Shown one piece after another: positions 17,049 to 25,665 of a stretch of 64,000 nt of DNA. The notes beneath the pieces were generated by a model. The model made no database searches. It was given only the letters and a program-made list of their open reading frames with translations, and was not told the DNA's origin. Location: positions 5,820,001 to 5,884,000 of the forward strand of contig NZ_JAUALB010000001.1 of NCBI RefSeq assembly GCF_030345795.1, in the 5' to 3' direction. Positions within the stretch are counted from its first letter, which is position 1, and every line of letters begins with the position of its first letter. The stretch comes from Micromonospora sp. WMMA1363. Lineage in GTDB: Bacteria > Actinomycetota > Actinomycetes > Mycobacteriales > Micromonosporaceae. Position numbers and translations under genes: made by a program.

Positions 17049-19211
17049 GTGACGGCCGTCCCGGTGCCGGGCGGGCCCGACCTCAGCCGGGCCGGCGCCC
17101 GGGGTTACGCGCACGAGTGGGCTCGCGCCGTGCGTCGGCTCGGCTTCGTGCCGCTGAGTGCGGGCGAGACGGAGCGGCTGCTGCACCTGCACACCGTCCG
17201 GCTGGCGCAGGCACTGCTCGCCGACCCGTTCTCGACCCGCCCGGCCGCGGAGGTGGGTCGGGCGCTGGTCGAGGCGCACCTGACCGAGCCGGGCGTGCTC
17301 GACTGGTCGGTGCGGGCCCTCGGTGACCGTTTCCTGCCCCAGGTGCTGCCCGACCGGATCGGTGACGACTGCACGGCGGACCGCGTCGCCGCGGTGCAGG
17401 GTGCGCTCGCGGCCGGGTTCACCCGGGCGCTGCGGGACCGCACCTTCGCCCAGCAGGAGCGGATCGCCCGGTCCGCCTGGCAGGCTCGGGACGAGGTGGA
17501 GCAGGCGCTGCGGGACAGCGAGGCACGGTTCCGGGCGCTGTTTGTCGGGGCGGCGATCGGGATCGGCATCGCCGGCGTCGACGGCCAGGTCATCGACGTC
17601 AACCAGGCGTTCGAAGAGATGCTCGGCTACTCCCGGGAGGAGCTGCGGCAGATCAACGTGGCGGCGCTGTTCCACGCCGACGACGCCGCCGGGATGTGGG
17701 AGCTGTACCAGGAACTGATCGAGGGTAAACGCGACTCGGCCCGGGTCGAGAAGCGTTACTACCGCAAGGACGGCAGCGTCGTCTGGACCGACCTGGCGGT
17801 CTCGCTGATTCGGTACGACGACGGCCGCCCCCGGTTCACGGTGGCGATGGTCGAGGACATCACCGAGCGGTACGAGCTCCAGCAGCGGTTCCGTTTCCAG
17901 GCGTTGCACGACCCGCTCACCGGCCTGCCCAACCGGACTCTCTTCTTCGAGACCCTCGACCGGGTCTTCGACACCGCTGACGCCGAGCGCCGTGTCGGCG
18001 TCTGTTTCCTGGACCTGGACGGTTTCAAGGCGGTCAACGACAGTCACGGCCACGACTTCGGCGACCAGCTGCTGGCCGTGATCGCCCGCCGGCTCGCCGA
18101 CGGAGTCGCCGGTCAGGGACACCTGGTGGCCCGGATGGGTGGTGACGAATTCGTGATCCTGGTCGACGACGTCGAGGACGTGGTCGCGGTCGCCGAGGCC
18201 GCCCTGGCCGCCGTCGCCGCGCCGGTGCGCATCGATGACCAGGAGCTCATGGTCTCGGCCAGCGTCGGCGTCGTGGAGTGCCCCGTCGGTACGACCAACG
18301 CGTCGGAGCTGATGAAGGCCGCCGACACCACACTGTACTGGGCCAAGGCGGACGGCCGCGGCCGGTGGGCGATGTGGGACCCGGAGCGCTGCGCGCAGGA
18401 CATCGCCCGCTCCGCGCTGGTCGCCGGGCTGCCGGCGGCGTTGGACCGGGGTGAGTTCGTGCTGCACTACCAGCCGATCGTGTCCCTGGTGAAGGGCTCG
18501 ATGCTCGCCGTCGAGGCGCTCGTCCGTTGGCAACACCCCGAGTTGGGTCGGATCGGACCGGACCGGTTCATCGGACTGGCCGAGGAGACCGGCCTGATTG
18601 TCCAGCTCGGCGAGTGGGTGCTCCGGCAGGCCTGCCGCGACGCGGACGCGTGGCGGCGCGAGTTCCCCGACGTCCGCCTGGTGGTGAGTGTCAACCTCTC
18701 CGCCCGGCAGGTGGAAGATCCGGCCATCGTGGACACGGTGGCCGACGCGTTGGGGCGCAACCGGTTGCCCGCCGACCTGTTGCAGCTGGAGCTCACCGAG
18801 AGCGCCGTGATGGGCACCGCTGGCGAACCACTGAGGTCACTGCACCGCCTGGCCGGGCTGGGGGTGCGGTTGGCGATCGACGACTTCGGCACCGGCTACT
18901 CGAACCTGGCCTATCTGCGCCGGCTGCCGATCCACTGCCTGAAGCTGGCCGGGCCGTTCGTGGAGGGAATTCGCGGGGACGGGCCCGAGCCGGCGACCGG
19001 CCATCGGGACGAACGGATCGTCGACGCGCTGGTCCGGCTGGCGCACGCCTTGGAGCTGCGGGTGACCGCCGAGGCGGTGGAGACGCCGGTGCAGGCCGAG
19101 CGGCTGCGCGTGTTGCGCTGCGACACCGGGCAGGGCCGCTGGTTCGGCCCACCGGTGCCGGCGGCGGAGATCACCGCCCGGCTGCGCGGTACCGGAAAGG
19201 AAACCGGGTGA
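17049..19211 (+). CDS. PAS-GGDEF-EAL cyclic-di-GMP signalling protein
   Basis: The 720-residue protein begins with an unassigned helical domain (about residues 1-150). A PAS sensor follows (about 155-280, with GIGIAGVDGQVIDVNQAFEE), then a GGDEF diguanylate cyclase domain with intact RMGGDEFVIL and LDLDGFKAVNDSHGHDFGD, and an EAL phosphodiesterase domain with AVEALVRWQHPELG, LELTES, DDFGTGYSNLAYL, AEAVET and DTGQG. Both active sites look largely complete. One departure is LKLAGPFV in place of the usual KIDxxFV, where an aspartate has become alanine. No membrane segment is seen, so it should act in the cytoplasm. GTG at 17049 was chosen because it follows the methyltransferase stop directly; an upstream frame exists but has no homology. 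Confidence 0.9.
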   Translation: MTAVPVPGGPDLSRAGARGYAHEWARAVRRLGFVPLSAGETERLLHLHTVRLAQALLADPFSTRPAAEVGRALVEAHLTEPGVLDWSVRALGDRFLPQVLPDRIGDDCTADRVAAVQGALAAGFTRALRDRTFAQQERIARSAWQARDEVEQALRDSEARFRALFVGAAIGIGIAGVDGQVIDVNQAFEEMLGYSREELRQINVAALFHADDAAGMWELYQELIEGKRDSARVEKRYYRKDGSVVWTDLAVSLIRYDDGRPRFTVAMVEDITERYELQQRFRFQALHDPLTGLPNRTLFFETLDRVFDTADAERRVGVCFLDLDGFKAVNDSHGHDFGDQLLAVIARRLADGVAGQGHLVARMGGDEFVILVDDVEDVVAVAEAALAAVAAPVRIDDQELMVSASVGVVECPVGTTNASELMKAADTTLYWAKADGRGRWAMWDPERCAQDIARSALVAGLPAALDRGEFVLHYQPIVSLVKGSMLAVEALVRWQHPELGRIGPDRFIGLAEETGLIVQLGEWVLRQACRDADAWRREFPDVRLVVSVNLSARQVEDPAIVDTVADALGRNRLPADLLQLELTESAVMGTAGEPLRSLHRLAGLGVRLAIDDFGTGYSNLAYLRRLPIHCLKLAGPFVEGIRGDGPEPATGHRDERIVDALVRLAHALELRVTAEAVETPVQAERLRVLRCDTGQGRWFGPPVPAAEITARLRGTGKETG

Positions 19212-19448
19212 GCGGCCTGCCCGCGAGGTGAGGGCGGCGGCGCGGGACGGGTGTCGGGCACGGCGGATGCCGTACCTGTGAGAGAGAGGTGACGCGCCCC
19301 GCGCCGCCGCGGTGTCGGGCGGTCCGAGCGCCCGACGGTGGCCCGTCGCGATCGGGCCTGGTCACAGCCTCAAGGATGCGGCGGGCGCAGCGGACCGGCA
19401 ACGGAATTTGCGCGCGGTCCCACCGGCGACACTTTCCCGCCCGTGACC

Positions 19449-19487
19449 CCGGGCCGGACGCCGGGCTCCGACCGGCGTCCGGCCCGG
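19449..19487. terminator. Perfect 16-bp hairpin between GGDEF-EAL and synthetase genes
   Basis: The arms 19449-19464 (CCGGGCCGGACGCCGG) and 19472-19487 are exact reverse complements around a 7-nt loop. There is no T tract. It lies 240 nt after one gene and 28 nt before the -35 box of the next, so it can end transcription of the former or insulate the latter. The remaining bases of this roughly 350-bp gap show no gene. Confidence 0.6.
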
Positions 19488-19514
19488 CGATGCCGATCCC
19501 GGCGGCAGGGGCCA

Positions 19515-19543
19515 TTGACGGCCGTCCCGATTGCCAGTAGACC
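19515..19543 (+). promoter_or_regulatory. Promoter of the glnA4-like operon (TTGACG-17-TAGACC)
   Basis: TTGACG at 19515-19520 is followed by exactly 17 nt and TAGACC at 19538-19543. Transcription would begin near 19550, shortly before the ATG at 19564. This is the best-formed vegetative-type promoter I see in the window. Confidence 0.65.
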
Positions 19544-19563
19544 ATGGTGATGGGGATCCGCCG

Positions 19564-20928
19564 ATGAGGAAGCCGCCGCTCACCCTGGAGCAGCTGCGGG
19601 TCGCCGTCGCCGAGGGCGAGATCGACACGGTCGTGTTGGCCCTGGTCGACATGCAGGGGCGGTTGCAGGGAAAACGGTTCCACGCGCCCTACTTCCTGGA
19701 GCAGGTGGCCGGGCACGGCAGCGAGGGCTGCAACTACCTGCTCGCCGTCGACGTCGACATGAACACCGTTGACGGGTACGCAATGTCGAGCTGGGAGCGG
19801 GGCTACGGCGACTTCGCGATGGTGCCGGACCTGACGACGCTGCGGCGGGTGCCGTGGCAGCCGGGCACGGCGATGGTCCTGGCCGACCTGGAGTGGCTGG
19901 ACGGCTCCGGGCCGGTCGTGGCCTCACCCCGGCAGATCCTGCGTCGGCAGCTCGACCGGCTGGCCGGGCACGGTCTGACCGCGTACGCGGGCACCGAACT
20001 GGAATTCGTGCTCTACCGCGACTCGTACGAGGCGGCGTGGCGGCGCGGCTACCGGGACCTCACGCCGGCCAACCAGTACAACGTGGACTACTCGCTGTTG
20101 GGTACCGCCCGGGTGGAGCCGCTGCTGCGGCGGATCCGCACCGAGATGGCCGGCGCCGGGCTCACCCCGGAGAGCGCCAAGGGCGAGTGCAACCTCGGTC
20201 AGCACGAGATCGCTTTCCGGTACGACGAGGCGGTGTCCTGCGCCGACCACCACGTGATCTACAAGAACGGCGCCAAGGAGATCGCCGCCCAGGAGGGCAT
20301 GTCGATCACCTTTATGGCCAAGCCCAACCCGCGGGAGGGCAACTCGTGTCACATCCACTTCTCGGTGCGGGACAGTGAGCGGCGGTCGGCGATGCCGGGC
20401 GACGGGCCGGCGCACCTGTCGCCCACCGGGCAGCGGGTGGTGGCCGGGCTGCTCGCCACGATGCGGGAATTCAGCCTGCTCTTCGCCCCCAACGTCAACT
20501 CGTACAAGCGCTACCAGCCGGGGTCCTTCGCCCCGACCACGGTGCGCCGGGGCACCGACAACCGCACCTGTGCGCTGCGGCTGGTGGGCCACGGCGAGGG
20601 GATGCGGGTGGAGAACCGGGTGCCCGGCGCGGACGTCAACCCGTACCTGGCGATCGCCGCGCTGGTGGCCGGCGCGGTGCACGGTCTGGACCAGGAACTG
20701 CAGCTGGGCGCGGAGTGCACCGGCAACGCGTACGACGACGCGCGGGCTGAGCGGGTGCCCGGCACCCTGCGCCAGGCCCTGGACCTGTGGCGCGACTCGA
20801 CGGTGGCCAGGGACGCCTTCGGCGACGAGGTCGTCGCCCACTACGCCAACCAGGCACGGGTCGAGCTGGCTGCCTTCGACACCGCCGTGACGGACTGGGA
20901 GCTCTTCCGTGGTTTCGAACGTCTCTGA
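19564..20928 (+). CDS. Glutamine-synthetase-like ligase (GlnA4 type)
   Basis: The 454-residue protein belongs to the glutamine synthetase family, with the catalytic ELEFVLY, GECNLGQHEIAF, NSCHIHFS and the arginine-rich NRTCALRLVGHGEG. The context of aldehyde dehydrogenase, SDR and map matches M. tuberculosis glnA4-aldC-SDR-mapB (Rv2860c-Rv2857c and Rv2861c, from memory). GlnA4-type enzymes in Streptomyces gamma-glutamylate ethanolamine rather than ammonia, so this gene probably serves amine catabolism, not nitrogen assimilation. The glutamine amidotransferase that sits in the mycobacterial cluster is absent here. ATG 19564 follows GGGGAT; it overlaps the next gene by 20 nt, implying coupling. 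Confidence 0.88.
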   Translation: MRKPPLTLEQLRVAVAEGEIDTVVLALVDMQGRLQGKRFHAPYFLEQVAGHGSEGCNYLLAVDVDMNTVDGYAMSSWERGYGDFAMVPDLTTLRRVPWQPGTAMVLADLEWLDGSGPVVASPRQILRRQLDRLAGHGLTAYAGTELEFVLYRDSYEAAWRRGYRDLTPANQYNVDYSLLGTARVEPLLRRIRTEMAGAGLTPESAKGECNLGQHEIAFRYDEAVSCADHHVIYKNGAKEIAAQEGMSITFMAKPNPREGNSCHIHFSVRDSERRSAMPGDGPAHLSPTGQRVVAGLLATMREFSLLFAPNVNSYKRYQPGSFAPTTVRRGTDNRTCALRLVGHGEGMRVENRVPGADVNPYLAIAALVAGAVHGLDQELQLGAECTGNAYDDARAERVPGTLRQALDLWRDSTVARDAFGDEVVAHYANQARVELAAFDTAVTDWELFRGFERL

Positions 20929-22295
20929 CCCGCCGGGGACGAGCCAGGTGTGGAACCCGGCCACCGGGGAGCGGATCGCCACGGTGGCGGGCACCTCGCG
21001 GGAGGAGACGGATGCGGCGATCGGGCGGGCCGCCGCCGCCTACGGGGCCTGGCGCGATCTCGCGCCGGGCGAGCGGGCGCGGCTGCTGCGGCGGTTCGCG
21101 GTCCTCGTCGACGAGCACGTGGCGGAACTGGCGCTGCTGGAGGTGCGCAACGCCGGGCACACCATCGGCAACGCCCGCTGGGAGGCTGGCAACGTCCGCG
21201 ACGTGCTCGACTACTACGCGGGCGCGCCGGAGCGGCTGACCGGACGGCAGATCCCGGTGCCCGGTGGCCTCGATGTGACCTGCCACGAGCCGCTCGGCGT
21301 GGTCGGGGTGATCGTTCCGTGGAACTTTCCCATGCCGATCGCTGCCTGGGGCTTCGCCCCCGCCCTCGCCGCCGGCAACACGGTGGTGCTCAAGCCCGCC
21401 GAGCTGACCCCGCTCACCGCGCTGCGCCTGGCCGAGCTGGGGCGTGCGGCGGGTCTGCCCGAAGGTGTGTTCACCGTGCTGCCCGGGGCGGGTTCGGTCG
21501 TGGGGGAGCGGTTCGTCAGCCACCCGGCGGTACGCAAGATCTGCTTCACCGGTTCCACCGAGGTCGGCACCCCGGATCATGGCCGGCTGCGCCGCACAGG
21601 TGAAGCGGCTGACGCTGGAACTGGGCGGGAAGTCCGCCAACCTGGTCTTCGCCGACGCCGACCTGCACCGCGCCGCGGCCACCGCCCCGTACGCGGTCTT
21701 CGACAACGCCGGCCAGGACTGCTGCGCCCGGTCCCGGATCCTGGTCCAGCGCCCGGTGTACGACCGGTTCCTGGAGCTGCTCGAACCGGCCGTGCGCGGG
21801 CTGCGGGTGCAGGACCCGGTCGCCGAGACCGCCGAGATGGGCCCGCTGATCTCCGCCGGGCAACGGGACCGGGTGGCCGGGTACGTCGACGGGGCCACGG
21901 TCGCCTTCACCGGCTCGTGCCCGGACGGTCCCGGCTCCTGGTATCCCCCGACGGTGTTGCTCGCCGACTCGCCGGCGGACCGACACTGGCGGGATGAGAT
22001 CTTCGGCCCGGTGGTGTCGGTGCTGCCGTTCGACGACGAGGCCGAGGCGGTACGGCTCGCCAACGACACCGAGTACGGGCTTTCCGGCTCGATCTGGACC
22101 CGCGACGTGGGGCGGGCGGTGCGGATGGCGCGGGCGGTCGAGGCGGGCAACCTCAGCGTCAACTCGCACTCCTCGGTGCGTTACTGGACGCCGTTCGGCG
22201 GGATGAAACGCTCCGGCCTGGGCCGGGAGCTCGGTCCGGACGCGCTGCACGCCTTCACCGACGTCAAGAACGTGTTCATCGCGACGGAAGGGTGA
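20909..22295 (+). pseudogene. Aldehyde dehydrogenase gene with one frameshift
   Basis: The gene encodes an NAD(P)-dependent aldehyde dehydrogenase of the aldC type, but the frame breaks once. The first part (from GTG 20909) is normal up to KICFTGSTEVGT near 21569. The continuation RIMAGCAAQVKRLTLELGGK and the rest are in the next frame, to TGA at 22293-22295. At 21570-21573 there are four Cs where three would keep the frame (GTCGGCACCCGGATC expected), so a single inserted C explains it. The catalytic Glu (LELGG) and Cys (NAGQDCCARS) lie after the break. It is either a recent inactivation or a sequencing error. The whole protein would have about 461 residues and oxidise the aldehyde formed from a gamma-glutamylated amine. 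Confidence 0.88.
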
Positions 22296-22299
22296 TGCC

Positions 22300-23067
22300 G
22301 TGCGGGGACGGTTGACCGGCCGGGTGGCGGTGGTGACCGGAGCGGGTAGTGGGATCGGGCGGGCCACCGTGCGGCGGTTCGCCGCCGAGGGGGCCCGGGT
22401 GGTGTGCGTGGACATCGACGCCCAGGCGGGCAACCGGGCCGCGGTCGAGGTCGGTGGGGAGTTCGTCGCAGCCGACGTCGCCGACGAGCCGGCGGTCCGG
22501 GATCTCTTCGCCGGCGTGGTCGAGCGGCACGGACGGGTGGACGTGGCGTTCAACAACGCCGGCATCTCCCCGCCGGACGACGATTCCATTCTGGCGACCG
22601 GGCTGGACGCCTGGGAGCGGGTGCTGCGGGTCAACACGACAAGCGTCTACCTGTGCTGCAAGCACGTGATCCCGCACATGCGCCGGCAGGGCAAGGGGTC
22701 GATCATCAACACCGCCTCGTTCGTCGCGCTGATGGGGGCGGCCACCTCGCAGATCGCGTACACCGCCAGCAAGGGCGGGGTGCTGGCGATGACCCGGGAA
22801 CTGGGGGTGCAGTTCGCCCGGGAGGGGATCCGGGTCAATGCCCTCTGCCCCGGTCCGGTGGCCACCCCACTGCTGCTGGAGCTGTTCGCCGCCGATCCGG
22901 AGCGAGCCGCCCGACGACTGGTGCACGTGCCGATGGGCCGGTTCGGGGCCCCGGAGGAGATCGCCGCCGCGGTGGCCTTCCTGGCCAGCGACGACGCCTC
23001 GTTCATGACCGCCGCGCAGTTCGTCGTCGATGGTGGGATCACCGGCGCGTACGTGACGCCGCTGTGA
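22300..23067 (+). CDS. Short-chain dehydrogenase/reductase
   Basis: The 255-residue classical SDR has TGAGSGIG for cofactor binding, NNAG near residue 87, a Ser in NTASF and the catalytic YTASK. An aspartate after the second strand (VCVDID) indicates NAD(H) rather than NADP(H). GTG 22300 lies 4 nt after the aldehyde dehydrogenase stop, so it belongs to the same operon and probably acts on an alcohol or hydroxy intermediate of the same amine-catabolic route. It corresponds in position to mycobacterial Rv2857c. Confidence 0.92.
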   Translation: MRGRLTGRVAVVTGAGSGIGRATVRRFAAEGARVVCVDIDAQAGNRAAVEVGGEFVAADVADEPAVRDLFAGVVERHGRVDVAFNNAGISPPDDDSILATGLDAWERVLRVNTTSVYLCCKHVIPHMRRQGKGSIINTASFVALMGAATSQIAYTASKGGVLAMTRELGVQFAREGIRVNALCPGPVATPLLLELFAADPERAARRLVHVPMGRFGAPEEIAAAVAFLASDDASFMTAAQFVVDGGITGAYVTPL

Positions 23068-23287
23068 CTCGGCCGCCGAGCCGGAGGCATCGCGAACGTG
23101 GCGCCGGTGCGCTGACCCCGGACCGAGCGGATGGCCCGGCTCGGCCCGGTCCGTGCCCACCCGAGACCCGTGTGGGGCGTGGGACCTCGGGCGGGCCGGG
23201 CCACGACGGTGGCCGGATGGCCCGGGCGGTTGCGGCGGTGCGGCGGTTGCGGCGGGCGGTGGCGGGAGTCACCGGGTGGCGCGGCGA

Positions 23288-23293
23288 TAGGCT
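23288..23293 (+). promoter_or_regulatory. -10 box (TAGGCT) for map
   Basis: TAGGCT is followed by TGCGTC and the ATG at 23300. No Shine-Dalgarno sequence precedes the start, so a leaderless message is likely. It makes map independent of the preceding operon. The 230 bp between SDR and map hold no other feature I can support. Confidence 0.6.
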
Positions 23294-23299
23294 TGCGTC

Positions 23300-24157
23300 A
23301 TGACCGTCCGTGCGCCGCTGACCCCAGGCACGCTCTCCCCGTGGCGGCCCGTGCCCGCCCACATCCCCCGACCCGAGTACGTGGGGAAGAAGCGACCGCA
23401 GGAGTGGCGTGGCTCCCACGTGCAGACCCCGGAGACCATCGAGAAGATGCGGCTGGCCGGGCGGCTGGCGGCGCAGGCCACCCAACTCGCGGGCGAACAC
23501 TGCAAGCCGGGCGTGACCACCGACGAGATCGACAAGGTGGTGCACGAGTTTCTCTGCGACCACGACGCCTACCCGTCGACGCTCGGCTACAAGGGGTTTC
23601 CCAAGTCCTGTTGCACCAGCATCAACGAGGTGATCTGCCACGGCATACCCGACTCGACGGTGCTCCAGGACGGCGACATCGTCAACGTCGACGTGACCGC
23701 CTACCTCGACGGGGTGCACGGCGACACCGACGCGACGTTCTGCGTGGGCGAGGTGGGCGAGGAGGCCCGGCTGCTGGTCGAGCGCACCCACGAGGCGATG
23801 ATGCGCGGTATCCGCGCCGTCGCTCCGGGCCGGCAGATCAACGTGATCGGCCGGGTCATCGAGTCGTACGCGAAGCGCTTCGGCTACGGCGTGGTGCGCG
23901 ACTTCACCGGCCACGGCATCGGGGAGTCCTTCCACAGCGGGCTCTACGTGCCGCACTACGACAGCCCGCGCCCCACGGACGTGATGGAGCCGGGGATGAC
24001 CTTCACCATCGAGCCGATGATCACCCTCGGCACCTACCAGTACGACATGTGGGACGACGGGTGGACGGTGGTGACCAAGGACCGGAAGTGGACCGCCCAG
24101 TTCGAGCACACGATCGTCGTCACCGAGGACGGCAACGAGATCCTGACGCTGCCGTGA
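23300..24157 (+). CDS. map: Methionine aminopeptidase, type I with N-terminal extension
   Basis: The 285-residue enzyme removes the initiator methionine from new proteins. The metal ligands are visible in [19 protein letters not shown] (two Asp), [11 protein letters not shown] (His), TIEPM (Glu) and QFEHTI (Glu). An N-terminal extension of about 40 residues with PxxP motifs ([16 protein letters not shown]) is like that of mycobacterial MetAP1c and may bind the ribosome. The type is metal-dependent and cytoplasmic. It overlaps the next gene by 4 nt (GTGA), so the VIT protein gene is translated with it. Confidence 0.96.
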   Translation: MTVRAPLTPGTLSPWRPVPAHIPRPEYVGKKRPQEWRGSHVQTPETIEKMRLAGRLAAQATQLAGEHCKPGVTTDEIDKVVHEFLCDHDAYPSTLGYKGFPKSCCTSINEVICHGIPDSTVLQDGDIVNVDVTAYLDGVHGDTDATFCVGEVGEEARLLVERTHEAMMRGIRAVAPGRQINVIGRVIESYAKRFGYGVVRDFTGHGIGESFHSGLYVPHYDSPRPTDVMEPGMTFTIEPMITLGTYQYDMWDDGWTVVTKDRKWTAQFEHTIVVTEDGNEILTLP

Positions 24158-24867
24158 CCGACACCCCGGCGGCGCTGCGCGAGGCGCACCACGCGGACGT
24201 GTCCGGTGGCCGGCTTCGGCCGGCGGTCTTCGGTGCGATGGACGGCCTGGTCACCAACATCGCCCTGATCGCGGGCGTCGGCGGCGGTGGGGTGTCGCCG
24301 CGTACCGTCGTGCTCGCCGGGACCGCTGGCCTGGTGGCCGGCGCCATCTCGATGGGGCTGGGCGAGTACACCAGCGTCCGGTCGGCGAACGAGCAGGTGA
24401 CCGCCGAGGTCGCCAAGGAGCGGCGGGAGTTGGAGCGGCACCCCGAGGCCGAGGCGCGGGAACTCGCCGACGCGTGGGTCGCGCGCGGCCTGCCCCGGGA
24501 TCTCGCGACGCAGGTCGCCGAGGCGGTGCGCCGCAACCCCGAGGAGGCGCTGCGGGTGCACGTCCGGGAGGAACTGGGCGTCGACCCGGACGACCAGCCC
24601 AGCCCGTGGGTCGCCGCCGTCTCGTCGTTCCTGTTCTTCTCGGTCGGTGCCCTGGTACCGCTGCTGCCCTACCTGCTCGGCCTCACCAGCCTCTGGCTGG
24701 CCCTGGGGGTGGGCGGTCTCGGGCTCTTCCTGGCCGGTGCGGTCGTCGCTCGGTTCACCAGCCGGCCCTGGTGGTCCAGCGGACTGCGCCAGCTGCTGCT
24801 CGGCGTGCTGGCCGCCGTCGCGACGTACGCCATCGGCGCCCTCATCGGCATTCAGGGTGGCGGGTAA
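24154..24867 (+). CDS. VIT1/CCC1 family metal transporter
   Basis: The 237-residue membrane protein has the family start [16 protein letters not shown], a second membrane segment with [21 protein letters not shown], a soluble charged middle (about residues 75-145) with acidic residues that could bind metal, and three C-terminal membrane segments. Members move Fe(II) or Mn(II). The large open frame beginning at 23131 is only the shadow upstream extension; GTG 24154 overlaps the map stop codon and gives the right length. Confidence 0.9.
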   Translation: MTDTPAALREAHHADVSGGRLRPAVFGAMDGLVTNIALIAGVGGGGVSPRTVVLAGTAGLVAGAISMGLGEYTSVRSANEQVTAEVAKERRELERHPEAEARELADAWVARGLPRDLATQVAEAVRRNPEEALRVHVREELGVDPDDQPSPWVAAVSSFLFFSVGALVPLLPYLLGLTSLWLALGVGGLGLFLAGAVVARFTSRPWWSSGLRQLLLGVLAAVATYAIGALIGIQGGG

Positions 24868-24872
24868 GGGCC

Positions 24873-24922
24873 CGTGACGCCTCGGCCGGCGAGGAGCCGT
24901 GACGCCTCGGCCGGCGAGGAGC
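24873..24922. repeat. 25-bp tandem repeat, two copies
   Basis: A 25-bp unit (starting CGTGACGCCTCGG) occurs twice without interruption, at 24873-24897 and 24898-24922, just after the VIT gene stop. No coding role is evident. Confidence 0.85.
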
Positions 24923-25013
24923 CCGTCGCCGGGCTGCCAGCTCCTCGGCCTGCCGCTGACTCCCGGTAGGCGTGCCCGGCGGTCGGGCCCGCTGCCGTGC
25001 CCCCGGCCACCGG

Positions 25014-25169
25014 TCCCGCCAGCCGGTGCCGCACCAGGCTGCTCCCGCAGTGGTCCAGCCAGCGGATCTCGGCCTCGGCCTCGGCCTGGCAGAGCATCGC
25101 GTCCAGGACCAGGCGCCAGGGCAGATCCTCGGTCGGGTCGCTGGCGTCCTCGAGCCGGGTCAGCTCCTG
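25014..25169 (-). pseudogene. Possible gene remnant with helical domain
   Basis: On the minus strand a frame with consistent G/C third positions reads QELTRLEDASDPTEDLPWRL, then VLDAMLCQAEAEAEIRWLDH. It looks like a true protein segment of about 50 residues, reminiscent of the C-terminal helical domain of PadR-type regulators. It lacks any start codon with a domain before it: the region upstream is the end of the DUF4439 gene, and downstream the frame dissolves into Gly/Ala-rich sequence to 24852. I take it as a leftover 3' fragment. The PadR comparison is from pattern memory and weak. Confidence 0.35.
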
Positions 25170-25215
25170 GGGGGCCGACTGGTGGCGGCCCGCTGGGTCT
25201 GTGGGGCGCCCCGGT

Positions 25216-25665
25216 TCAGCCGGGCCGCCCCGGGAACGGCACGGTCAGCGGCGTGATCCCGGCGGCCCGTCGCCACCGGGTGGCGCGTACGGCGCAGTCG
25301 ACCAGTGCGGCGAGCGCCCGTTCCCGGTCGGCGCCGGTGGTGTCCGTCACGGCGGCCCGCCAGAACGCACCGGTCCGTTCCTCCACCTCGACGGCGAGCC
25401 GGAGCGCGCTCGCGCTGTCGGTGACCGGGAACGGTAGGGCGTAGCCGGCCTGGTCGGGTGGGACACCGTCGCCGTCGGTGCTGAGCTTCAGGACGAGTTC
25501 ATCGCGCCGCCGCCGGTGCGCCGCCTCGGCGTCGCGTGCGGCCTTGCGAGCGGCGTCGGTGAGGCGTACCCCGATCGGGCCGTAGGCCCAGCTGGCGGCG
25601 TACTCGGCGGTGAGCGCCGCACGGAGCGCGGCGGCTGGGCTCGTGGTGGGGGTCGGCGCGGTCAC
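25216..25665 (-). CDS. DUF4439 ferritin-like protein
   Basis: The 149-residue all-helical protein has EYAASWAYGPIGVRLTD near its start and RRRRDEL in the middle, as in the DUF4439 ferritin-like group found in actinomycetes next to the rimP-nusA operon. Function is unknown; metal ligands are not obvious. Its start overlaps the stop of the lipoprotein gene by 4 nt, so the pair is coupled and read leftward, away from rimP. It is likely the counterpart of the conserved Rv2844. Confidence 0.75.
   Translation of the reverse strand: MTAPTPTTSPAAALRAALTAEYAASWAYGPIGVRLTDAARKAARDAEAAHRRRRDELVLKLSTDGDGVPPDQAGYALPFPVTDSASALRLAVEVEERTGAFWRAAVTDTTGADRERALAALVDCAVRATRWRRAAGITPLTVPFPGRPG

Noticed and set aside
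17022..18536. A 504-codon minus-strand frame opposite the PAS-GGDEF-EAL gene
   Set aside because: Shadow frame; the plus-strand protein has every domain motif, and the minus-strand translation has no family features.
23131..24153. Long upstream extension of the VIT transporter frame
   Set aside because: It overlaps the whole of map in another frame; GTG 24154 overlapping the map stop gives the normal protein.
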